Shown: positions 18,771 through 25,610 of the stretch, one piece after another
Layout: each line of letters begins with the position of its first letter
How positions within the stretch are numbered: position 1 is the first letter of the stretch
NCBI RefSeq assembly: GCF_001570725.1
Contig: NZ_BCNV01000001.1
Location: forward strand, 1,116,001 to 1,180,000
From: Paenibacillus amylolyticus
GTDB taxonomy: Bacteria > Bacillota > Bacilli > Paenibacillales > Paenibacillaceae
Length of the DNA: 64,000 nucleotides
Direction: 5' to 3'
Position numbers and translations under genes: made by a program
Notes under the pieces: generated by a model
Database searches by the model: none
Told to the model about the DNA's origin: nothing
What the model saw: only the letters and a program-made list of their open reading frames with translations

Positions 18771-18799
18771 TTGTGTTTTGATATGCTGCGTGATACAAT
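18771..18799 (+). promoter_or_regulatory. rplS promoter
   Basis: TTGTGT (18771-18776), a 17-base spacer and TACAAT (18794-18799). The start point would fall near 18806, just before the leader hairpin. Confidence 0.55.
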
Positions 18800-18810
18800 A
18801 AGTCTGTTAT

Positions 18811-18883
18811 GTGGAATACGGCGGTCCTCTATGGATAATGAAGGAGACAAGGTGATCTCTGGAAGAAGTATGAACGCCTGTAC
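18811..18883 (+). ncRNA. probable ribosomal protein L19 leader
   Basis: A compact structured 5' leader. TACGGCG (18817-18823) pairs with CGCCTGTA (18875-18882) with one bulged U, closing an inner helix GTCCTCT/AGGAGAC (18824-18830 with 18841-18848). It lies directly upstream of the rplS ribosome site. Firmicutes are known to have an autoregulatory L19 leader at this position; I match it by place and shape, not by database search. Confidence 0.6.
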
Positions 18884-18901
18884 GGAAGGAGGGAGTCATA
18901 G

Positions 18902-19243
18902 ATGAATATCGTTCAAGCGATTACACAAGAACAACTTCGTAAGGATATTCCGAGTTTTCGTCCTGGTGACACTTTGAAAGTGCACGTTAAGGTAATCGAG
19001 GGAACTCGTGAGCGTATCCAATTGTTCGAAGGTGTTGTGATTAAACGCCGTGGTGGTGGAATCAGTGAGACTTTTACAGTTCGTAAAATTTCTTACGGTG
19101 TAGGTGTGGAAAGAGCTTTCCCGCTTCATTCCCCTAAAATCGATAGAATCGAAGTGGCTCGCCGTGGTAAAGTGCGTCGTGCGAAGCTTTATTATCTTCG
19201 TGAACTACGCGGTAAAGCAGCGAGAATTAAAGAAATTCGTTAA
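18902..19243 (+). CDS. rplS: ribosomal protein bL19
   Basis: Ribosomal protein L19, at the 30S-50S interface; 113 residues with the family core [19 protein letters not shown] and [15 protein letters not shown] strong GGAAGGAGGGAG precedes the ATG. Separated from trmD by the accessory block, it has its own promoter, leader and terminator. Confidence 0.98.
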   Translation: MNIVQAITQEQLRKDIPSFRPGDTLKVHVKVIEGTRERIQLFEGVVIKRRGGGISETFTVRKISYGVGVERAFPLHSPKIDRIEVARRGKVRRAKLYYLRELRGKAARIKEIR

Positions 19244-19257
19244 TATAACGGATACCG

Positions 19258-19290
19258 GGAAGGGCTTGGAGACAAGCCCTTTTCGTTTTT
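19258..19290 (+). terminator. terminator after rplS
   Basis: AAGGGCTTG (19260-19268) and CAAGCCCTT (19273-19281) pair perfectly around GAGA, followed by TTCGTTTTT. Confidence 0.88.
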
Positions 19291-19394
19291 GTCCGGGAAA
19301 AGTTGAACCGGAGGTACACTTCCGAGTAAAATGGTATGGCAACACATGCAGGGAATAGTCCGGGAGGCTTGTAAAATCAGTTATTGAAGTGTGT

Positions 19395-19430
19395 GTTCAA
19401 AAGACCGGTTTCAGTACCGACTTTTTGAAC
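19395..19430 (+). other. 15-base inverted repeat upstream of lepB
   Basis: Arms 19395-19409 and 19416-19430 match as inverted repeats except at two positions. No T-tract follows. The rest of the 357-base rplS-lepB gap holds only the rplS terminator and a small TTACAT/ATGTAA palindrome (19488-19504); I see no gene there. Confidence 0.5.
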
Positions 19431-19600
19431 AACCTCTTGAAGGCATTTGAATTGTGGATTAAATGTACTGTAATGCTTGGTGAAAGATTACATAACTGAT
19501 GTAAATGTTTTGTATCCATCCATTGAGTTATTGGAACGATGCAGAATGCTGGATGTGTGTACTGCTATAAACATGTACTGTGAAGAGAGGAAGATCTTGA

Positions 19601-20221
19601 ATGGAACAAGAAGTTCAACATGACCGGGGAAATCCTGCCGAAGAAAAAGACAGTCGATCCAAAAAAGCTAAAAATGAAATTGTTGAATGGCTTAAAGCCA
19701 TCGTTATCGCATTAGTTCTCGTCATTCTGATTCGGTGGTTGCTCTTCAAACCGTTTGTTGTGGACGGACCGTCCATGCAGCCTAACTTTGAAACGGGTGA
19801 ACGGGTGATCGTCAACGAAATCTTATATGATATCAGAGAACCGAAGCGCGGTGAGGTTATCGTCTTCCACGTACCAACCGAAGGTCGAGATTTCATTAAA
19901 CGTGTTATTGCTGTAGAAGGTGATACGGTGGAGGTTCAGGACGATACCGTGATGGTTAACGGTAAAAAGGTTGATGAAACGTATATTCAAGGAGCCATTG
20001 ATGCTGCTGAAGCGAATGGTGGAACATATAATGTGAAGGATTTCCCGAATGAGCAGTTCCCTGATGGCAAAGTGCCGGCAGGTCATGTGTTTGTTATGGG
20101 AGACAACCGTCCAAATAGTACAGACAGCCGTATGATCGGTTATGTTTCGTTGGAAGATATTATTGGTCGTGCAGATGTGATTTTCTGGCCGATCGGTGAG
20201 ATTAAGTGGATCAACCACTGA
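19601..20221 (+). CDS. lepB: type I signal peptidase
   Basis: Membrane serine protease that cleaves signal peptides outside the membrane. One N-terminal membrane segment at about 31-48, nucleophile Ser58 in VDGPSMQPN, general base Lys100 in RDFIKRVIAVEGD and the box E motif GDNRPNSTDSR near the end. At 206 residues it fits the Gram-positive Sip type with a single anchor. The charged Asp/Glu/Lys-rich N-terminus is cytoplasmic. It precedes rbgA, a frequent Firmicute pairing. Confidence 0.96.
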   Translation: MEQEVQHDRGNPAEEKDSRSKKAKNEIVEWLKAIVIALVLVILIRWLLFKPFVVDGPSMQPNFETGERVIVNEILYDIREPKRGEVIVFHVPTEGRDFIKRVIAVEGDTVEVQDDTVMVNGKKVDETYIQGAIDAAEANGGTYNVKDFPNEQFPDGKVPAGHVFVMGDNRPNSTDSRMIGYVSLEDIIGRADVIFWPIGEIKWINH

Positions 20222-20251
20222 AATTGAAGCAAATAATGAGGTGAAGACAAG

Positions 20252-21115
20252 GTGACGATACAATGGTTTCCAGGTCATATGACTCGAGCCAGACGCCAGA
20301 TTCAGGATAAGTTAAAGCTCATCGACGTGGTCATCGAACTATTGGATGCCCGTCTGCCTGTCTCCAGCCGTAATCCGATGATTGACGAAATATTGCTGGA
20401 CAAACCCCGGATGATTTTGTTGAACAAATCGGATTTGGCAGATGCTAAAGTGACGCAAGAGTGGATCGAATATTTCAAAAAAGAAGGAATTACCGCCTTT
20501 CCTGTGGATGCCTCGACAGGCACCAATGTTAAAGACATTCCAGTACAGGCGAAGCTTCTTCTGAAAGAAAAAATTGATCGTCAAATTGCCAAAGGAATTA
20601 ACCCTCGTGCGGTTCGTGGATTGATTGTGGGTATTCCGAATGTTGGTAAATCAACCCTGATTAACCGACTGGCTGGACGGAGTATTGCGTTAACAGGAGA
20701 TCGTCCTGGTGTCACGAAGGGGCAACAGTGGATCAAGGTAGGCAAAGAAATGGAGCTATTGGATACTCCAGGTATTCTTTGGCCCAAGTTCGAAGATCAG
20801 AATGTAGGTTATCGTCTTGCCGTAACAGGTGCGATCAAAGAGGAAATTCTGAATGCAGAGGATATCGCCTTTTTTGGAATCAGCTACCTGATGCGTTATT
20901 ACTGGGACGCTCTGGAAGAGAGATACGGACTTCAGGAGTTTTCCAAGGATGCAGATGATTCAGACAGTGTTATTGCGATTATGGAACAAGTGGGTCGTGT
21001 CCGTGGTTGTGTTGTAAGCGGTGGACGTATTGATCTGGAAAAGGCATCGCGAGCATTTCTGCGAGAACTGCGAGCGGGTAAAATGGGACGTTTCTCCATG
21101 GAAGCTCCTTATTAA
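20252..21115 (+). CDS. rbgA: ribosome biogenesis GTPase RbgA (YlqF)
   Basis: RbgA is an essential GTPase that acts late in 50S assembly. The GTPase motifs are circularly permuted as expected: the G4 motif LNKSDLAD near 57 comes before the P-loop GIPNVGKST near 127 and DTPG near 170. The opening [12 protein letters not shown] is diagnostic. GTG start with TGAGGTG upstream; 287 residues. Closed by a terminator at 21185. Confidence 0.97.
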   Translation: MTIQWFPGHMTRARRQIQDKLKLIDVVIELLDARLPVSSRNPMIDEILLDKPRMILLNKSDLADAKVTQEWIEYFKKEGITAFPVDASTGTNVKDIPVQAKLLLKEKIDRQIAKGINPRAVRGLIVGIPNVGKSTLINRLAGRSIALTGDRPGVTKGQQWIKVGKEMELLDTPGILWPKFEDQNVGYRLAVTGAIKEEILNAEDIAFFGISYLMRYYWDALEERYGLQEFSKDADDSDSVIAIMEQVGRVRGCVVSGGRIDLEKASRAFLRELRAGKMGRFSMEAPY

Positions 21116-21184
21116 AAAATGGACTCTACACGATGAAGATCACCATCCTCATCTGTTCATTTCATATATACACGTGCCGAAAGA

Positions 21185-21226
21185 AGCGGCCGTTACCGGA
21201 TTACCGGGAGCGGTCGTTTTTTTTTG
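21185..21226 (+). terminator. terminator after rbgA
   Basis: A two-part stem (AAGCGGCCG with CGGTCGTTT, then CCGG with CCGG) followed by nine T. Strong by its T-tract. Confidence 0.82.
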
Positions 21227-21578
21227 TATCAAAACTCGGAAGTAGAAACGGAAATGGCGTTAAAAACGATAAAAATGGAAGAGGATTGAAGAAGAGTACG
21301 CTTAATGGAATTGCCTGACCTATATATCAGGTGTGTCAAAATCGTGCTATGATAAATGGTGGTGCAATTTAGATTAGACGAGGTCTGATATATTCAATTT
21401 AAACCATCAAATACCGATAAATGAAGACATCACTATCTTTATTGTTGTAAACCTCAAGGAAAAGTTTTGCTAAGAGATACAGGTTGTACAGAACAAAGAC
21501 AGAGAATCTACGTCTATATTATAAAAAGTTGTAAGTGATACGCATGCAGAAGAAGCGTGGGTAGAGGAGATGAGTGTT
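21227..21578 (+). other. noncoding gap before rnhB
   Basis: About 350 bases with no convincing gene. It holds a short CCTGA/TCAGG palindrome (21316-21330) and several AT-rich stretches, but no promoter with both boxes at good spacing. Confidence 0.5.
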
Positions 21579-22280
21579 ATGGGTGAAAATAATGAAGAGA
21601 TCGGGTTGAATCTACTGGATACCCCGGTTGGACCGAGGAAGAAAAAAGAAGCCAGTGAACCTCGAGATCTATTGCTCTACGAGCGGGAGTATTGGGAGAG
21701 TGGATTTGAACGTATAGCTGGTATTGATGAGGTAGGACGGGGATGCTTGTTTGGGGATGTTGTCGCAGCGGCGGTTATTTTACCGAAGGATCTCATTCTG
21801 GAAGGTGTGAATGACTCCAAGAAATTGACGGAGAAAAAACGTGATGCACTATATGACGTCATTATGGAAAAGGCGCTGGCGGTAGGAATCGGGTATGCGG
21901 ATGCAGAAACGATTGACCGCCTTAATATCAAGCAGGCTGCGAGACTCGCGATGAAACGTGCTGTTGAAGCATTGGGAGAACTTCCAGATTATATGCTGGT
22001 GGATGCCGAGAAGGTGGATCTGAATGTACCTCAACTGTCCATTATTAAAGGTGACGCCAATAGTCAATCGATCGCAGCGGCATCTATCATCGCCAAGGTA
22101 ACGCGAGATCGGCTGTGTAAGGAAGAATGGGATACGTTATATCCGGAATATGGTTTGTCGATACATAAAGGATATGCAACAAAAGTTCATCGGGAGCAAA
22201 TTATGGCGTTGGGGGCAACCCCGATGCATCGGCGCAGTTTTCTGGGCAATCTGCTTGGAGAGCAGCAATCGTTGTTTTAA
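21579..22280 (+). CDS. rnhB: ribonuclease HII
   Basis: RNase HII removes RNA from RNA-DNA hybrids and misinserted ribonucleotides. The active-site motif IDEVGRG near 49-55 and the second acidic site in MLVDAEK are clear, as is GDANSQSIAAASIIAKV. The ATG at 21579 was preferred because GAGGAG at 21564-21569 lies 9 bases upstream; an ATG at 21570 abuts that site. 233 residues. It leads a run of overlapping genes down to yraN. Confidence 0.95.
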   Translation: MGENNEEIGLNLLDTPVGPRKKKEASEPRDLLLYEREYWESGFERIAGIDEVGRGCLFGDVVAAAVILPKDLILEGVNDSKKLTEKKRDALYDVIMEKALAVGIGYADAETIDRLNIKQAARLAMKRAVEALGELPDYMLVDAEKVDLNVPQLSIIKGDANSQSIAAASIIAKVTRDRLCKEEWDTLYPEYGLSIHKGYATKVHREQIMALGATPMHRRSFLGNLLGEQQSLF

Positions 22281-22310
22281 CAGAGGCTTGAAGGAAGGAG
22301 GGGGAGAGAT

Positions 22311-24368
22311 TTGAATATCGGTTCCATGATTAAGGGGTTAATGGGAGATAGTAAGCCCGGCAATGCCAAACCGCTTGAATTAAAGGAAGGTCAGGTGGTT
22401 CGTGGCTCCGTCGTTAGTGTATCCGATGATGGGGGAGAAGCGGTTCTGCAGATTCAAGGTGTGCAGGTGCGCGCCAAGTTGGAGACTCCACTCCGTCCGG
22501 GTGAGACCACGTTGCTTCAAGTACAGCCTCCAGGTGAAAATGGCATAACGGTAATGAAACCTATGGCGGGAACACTTGCTGAGCTGCCACAAGCTTCGCT
22601 GAACAACCTGCTTAAGGATGTAGGACTGCCGGATACGAAAGGAAATCGGGAACTGTTACTTGCCATGCAGCGTAGCGGATTGCCGCTAACGAAGGATAAT
22701 GTGGCTATGGTCCAAAATATGATGACAGCCAAACCTGCACAGGTACCTGTGGAAGAATGGGTGCAGGCGACGGGAATTGCTTTTCAGCGTGGTCTCCCGG
22801 TTACGGCGGAAACGGTAAAAGGATTACATCAGACGGTGTTTGGCCCCCCTCTGCATCAGTTGTTAAGCGGGTTGGCTGATCAGTTGGAAACGATGTTGAC
22901 TCAAACAACAGGTAAACCGGCATTGCCTGGAGAACAATCGGCTGCCATGAAACCAACTGTTGTGGCTGGTGTGCCTGTATTGCCGAATGCAGCGCAGATG
23001 GAAGAAGGGTTGGCTACATCAGGTAATGGCCGTCAGGTAGCTGGAACAGGAACTCCTGTTTTGTCGACGCAACAAGGACAAGCGGCATTGGCAGGAGCTA
23101 TATCTATGACGGATGGCGGGGCAGAGGATGCAGCTAATGCGGTGAAAGGAAACCTGCAGACCGGCGGAGGAGCAGGAAATGCTGAAGCCGCGACGAAGGC
23201 AATTGCCGGCAATATTGAAACGGCTGGCAAAGGAGGCGGAGGTATTCCGTCTGGAACCGGAATACCTGGAGAGGGCCCGCGCGGGGCTGACGCGGGCCAA
23301 GCTGGGAGCCGCCCGGGTATACCAGGGGCGGCAGCAGAATCTGTGGCTGGCCGTGTAAATGCAGGCCAGTCTGAAGCAGGCGCGGCCGGTCGGACTGACG
23401 GCCGCGCTGAAACGCCTGCTGCTGCGGGGACTCCGTCCGCAGCAGGCCAGGCGGCGCCAGCAGCGCCTACGGCAGCGCAGCTGGCGCCCAAGCTGCTGGC
23501 GCTGCTGGACGCCCTGCGCAGCGCGTCCACTGCCGCACCGGCACAGCCTGGTGCGGCAGCACGGGCCGCCCCTGCATCGCAGGGCGGCCAGGCGGCTGCG
23601 GCTGCCGGAGGCGTGCCGCAGCCGTTGCCAGCCGGCGCTGATGCGCCGCCGGCTGGCGGTGGTGCCGCAGCACCTGCGGGAGCTGCGGCAGTGCCCGCGC
23701 CTGTCACCCACGGGGGGGACCCGTGGGTGGGGCGCGTGCTGAAGCTGCTCGGTGCGGAGCACGAGCAGCAGGCCGTTCACGGCGCGGCAGCGCAGCCGCG
23801 CGTGGGGGATGCGGCGAGTCCGGCAAATGCGGACACGCTGAAGGGTCTGCTGCTGCAGCTTGCCAGCAGCGACGGTGCACCGGCGGCGCTCAAGGATGCC
23901 GCCGGACAAGCGGTGCAATATCTGACAGGTCAGCAGTTATTGCTGACGACAGATCGCAGCGCTACATTTGCACAGATGCATTGGTTTATTCCGATTACCG
24001 GACCAGATGGGGAAGAAACAGCTTCCGTTCAAATTCAATCTCGTCGTGGACCTCGCGGAGAATTGGATGCGTCCAACTGTCGTCTATGGTTCGATCTGGA
24101 TATGAAAAGTCTTGGGCCTACACTGGTAGATGTACATGTGGTTAACAATATTGTCAGTCTGCGTGTATTGAATGATCGCGAAGGGATGGGACCACTCCTG
24201 GAGAGTGGACGAGACGTAATCCATCAGGCATTGGATAAGCTGGGCTATCAATTGCTAACTTTCAAGACGGAACCGTGGCCTGCGGGCCAGGAGCCGGGCG
24301 CGGAGCGGAAAATGACGGCCTCGGACTATAGTCCTGAACGTTACAAAGGGGTGGACTTGAAAGTATGA
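22311..24368 (+). CDS. FliK-like protein with extreme Ala/Gly/Pro linker (YlqG position)
   Basis: A 685-residue protein in the place of B. subtilis ylqG. Residues 1-90 contain a small beta-rich domain, 90-200 are helical, about 320-520 are a low-complexity Ala/Gly/Pro/Gln linker, and the last 130 residues (MHWFIPITGPDGEETASVQI onward) resemble the C-terminal hook-length-control domain of FliK. The linker DNA (about 23270-23900) is extremely GC-rich compared with its flanks. TTG start after AAGGAGGGGGAG. It overlaps the FlhB-C-like gene by ATGA, suggesting the pair acts together. Role unknown; the FliK relation is inference from fold pattern and partner. Confidence 0.65.
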   Translation: MNIGSMIKGLMGDSKPGNAKPLELKEGQVVRGSVVSVSDDGGEAVLQIQGVQVRAKLETPLRPGETTLLQVQPPGENGITVMKPMAGTLAELPQASLNNLLKDVGLPDTKGNRELLLAMQRSGLPLTKDNVAMVQNMMTAKPAQVPVEEWVQATGIAFQRGLPVTAETVKGLHQTVFGPPLHQLLSGLADQLETMLTQTTGKPALPGEQSAAMKPTVVAGVPVLPNAAQMEEGLATSGNGRQVAGTGTPVLSTQQGQAALAGAISMTDGGAEDAANAVKGNLQTGGGAGNAEAATKAIAGNIETAGKGGGGIPSGTGIPGEGPRGADAGQAGSRPGIPGAAAESVAGRVNAGQSEAGAAGRTDGRAETPAAAGTPSAAGQAAPAAPTAAQLAPKLLALLDALRSASTAAPAQPGAAARAAPASQGGQAAAAAGGVPQPLPAGADAPPAGGGAAAPAGAAAVPAPVTHGGDPWVGRVLKLLGAEHEQQAVHGAAAQPRVGDAASPANADTLKGLLLQLASSDGAPAALKDAAGQAVQYLTGQQLLLTTDRSATFAQMHWFIPITGPDGEETASVQIQSRRGPRGELDASNCRLWFDLDMKSLGPTLVDVHVVNNIVSLRVLNDREGMGPLLESGRDVIHQALDKLGYQLLTFKTEPWPAGQEPGAERKMTASDYSPERYKGVDLKV

Positions 24369-24676
24369 AGGATGAGTCGCCGCAACCGGATCTGCTCTCC
24401 AAAAAAGCGGTTGCCCTAAAATATGTTCCTGGAGAGAGCGAAGCGCCCGTTGTTGTAGCCAAGGGCCGCGGCAAAGTGGCAGAAGCCATTCTGGACAAAG
24501 CCAAGGAAAACGGGGTGGCTGTTCAGGAGGATGCAGCACTCGTGGAAGTGCTCTCCAAATTGGATCTGGATGAACAAATTCCGGCAGAATTATATCAATT
24601 GGTAGCAGAGGTTCTAACGTATGTCTATCGTGCAGATCGACTGGCTTCAGGACGTGAGGAAGACGAGTCATGGTAG
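24365..24676 (+). CDS. ylqH: stand-alone FlhB C-terminal-like protein (YlqH family)
   Basis: A 103-residue protein matching the cytoplasmic part of FlhB after the cleavage site: AVALKYVPGESEAPVVVAKG, then AEAILDKAKENGVAVQEDAALVEVLSKLDLDEQIPAELYQLVAEVLTYVYR in pattern. It has no membrane part and no NPTH motif. The full FlhB is encoded separately at 57575. Such free FlhB-C proteins occur in several flagellated bacteria and in H. pylori can stand in for the cleaved FlhB tail. Start overlaps the upstream gene (ATGA), end overlaps yraN. Confidence 0.85.
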   Translation: MKDESPQPDLLSKKAVALKYVPGESEAPVVVAKGRGKVAEAILDKAKENGVAVQEDAALVEVLSKLDLDEQIPAELYQLVAEVLTYVYRADRLASGREEDESW

Positions 24677-25068
24677 AACATAGATCAGGCAAGGAGTCGG
24701 AACTGAGGCTTACACGACAGCAGAAGGGACGATTAGGCGAAGAAGCTGCTTGTCACTGGTTGCGAGAGAACGACTATCGAATCATTAGACAGAACTGGCG
24801 TTGCCGTAGCGGTGAGATTGATATCATTGCTTCCAGTGAGGGCCTGATTGTCTTTGTAGAAGTAAGAAGCAGAAGTGGAGCCGCTCAGTATGGTACACCT
24901 CAGGAATCGGTCGATATGCGTAAAATGCAGCAGGTGCGTTCAACCGCATCCGTTTATTTGCAAATGACAGGAGAGATAGACCATCAGATCCGCTTTGATG
25001 TAATTGCGGTAATGCTTGACCGAGCAGGAGAGACGGTCTCTGTGAATCATATTATTAATGCTTTTTGA
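24670..25068 (+). CDS. yraN: YraN family (UPF0102) endonuclease-like protein
   Basis: A 132-residue protein with the UPF0102 core GRLGEEAACHWL, NWRCRSGEIDIIA and VFVEVRSRSG, arranged like the E...D...ExK site of restriction-endonuclease folds, though the last element here reads EVR. Biochemical function is not established. It overlaps the FlhB-C-like gene by 7 bases and is followed by noncoding DNA. Confidence 0.9.
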   Translation: MVEHRSGKESELRLTRQQKGRLGEEAACHWLRENDYRIIRQNWRCRSGEIDIIASSEGLIVFVEVRSRSGAAQYGTPQESVDMRKMQQVRSTASVYLQMTGEIDHQIRFDVIAVMLDRAGETVSVNHIINAF

Positions 25069-25099
25069 GCATTACACTCAAAGTCGTTGTCGTAATTAA

Positions 25100-25119
25100 A
25101 GATACGTAATGTATCATTT
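25100..25119 (+). promoter_or_regulatory. operator-like repeat, copy 1
   Basis: AGATACGTAATGTATCATTT contains the palindrome GATAC-N5-GTATC. The same 20-base block, with two changes inside the spacer, recurs at 25321-25340. Confidence 0.5.
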
Positions 25120-25166
25120 TAATGTGGATCCATAGGTTATTTCAAAGTACAAGTTTAATTATGTGT

Positions 25167-25172
25167 TATAAT
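25167..25172 (+). promoter_or_regulatory. possible extended -10 promoter
   Basis: TGTTATAAT carries a perfect -10 box with the TGn extension but no good -35. Only about 30-40 bases separate a start here from the terminator hairpin at 25209. Confidence 0.3.
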
Positions 25173-25208
25173 TGCATTTGTTTTAGTTTTGAAATTAGTT
25201 ATTATGCT

Positions 25209-25250
25209 AAAGCCGTAGTTCCTCTTCATACAGGAGCTGCGGCTTTTTTT
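25209..25250 (+). terminator. terminator after yraN
   Basis: A 15-pair stem (25209-25223 with 25232-25246, two G-U pairs) followed by a run of T to 25250. Strong intrinsic terminator. Confidence 0.88.
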
Positions 25251-25320
25251 GATTTAACTATGAAATCACAAAACAGAGGATAGAGCAGGATGATAAAAAC
25301 ATTGTATTTCAGAAATTTAT

Positions 25321-25340
25321 AGATACAAAATGTATCATTT
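25321..25340 (+). promoter_or_regulatory. operator-like repeat, copy 2
   Basis: AGATACAAAATGTATCATTT, the second copy of the 25100 block. A weak -10 (TACAAA, 25324-25329) lies inside it, with TTGTAT at 25302-25307 at a 16-base spacing, so a protein bound here would block that promoter. It is 47 bases ahead of the small peptide gene. Confidence 0.5.
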
Positions 25341-25387
25341 GTAATAAAATAAGAAAGTTGAAATTTAAAGAGAGGTTGGTGGGATGT

Positions 25388-25549
25388 ATGAAAGAGCTTC
25401 AGAATACTTCGAACAACACAGTAAAACAAGTATGGGAGTGCCCTCGGATGGAAGTGCTGGATATCAGTGAGACCATGAACGGTGGACAGGGGATTTGGCA
25501 ATATGTTTGGGACGGAGAATTCTGGAAGCTTGAACTTATGGTCAGTTAA
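25388..25549 (+). CDS. small peptide with lasso-precursor-like leader
   Basis: A 53-residue open frame. Residues 14-30 resemble the leader of paeninodin-type lasso peptide precursors: W-x-x-P (WECP) in place of Y-x-x-P, then MEVLDISETM with Thr at the second-last leader position. The presumed core begins NGGQGIWQYVWDGEF; it lacks an Asp or Glu at core positions 7-9 needed for a standard ring. No B, C, D processing genes or transporter lie nearby. The ATG at 25388 has GAGAGG about 11 bases upstream; a TTG at 25358 would add ten residues. It could also be an unrelated small protein. Confidence 0.5.
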   Translation: MKELQNTSNNTVKQVWECPRMEVLDISETMNGGQGIWQYVWDGEFWKLELMVS

Positions 25550-25610
25550 TTAAAGAGGCTAAAGAGGAATGTTTGATCCATAAAAATAAATAGTGAGGTG
25601 TAGTGAGATA

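Noticed and set aside
21316-21353. TATGAT and CCTGA/TCAGG palindrome as an rnhB promoter/operator
   Set aside because: No -35 box at acceptable spacing and the palindrome is only five bases per arm.
23019-23918. Long open frames on the - strand and in other frames within the FliK-like gene
   Set aside because: They are side effects of the extreme GC content, are rich in Arg, Cys and Ala, and lack ribosome sites.
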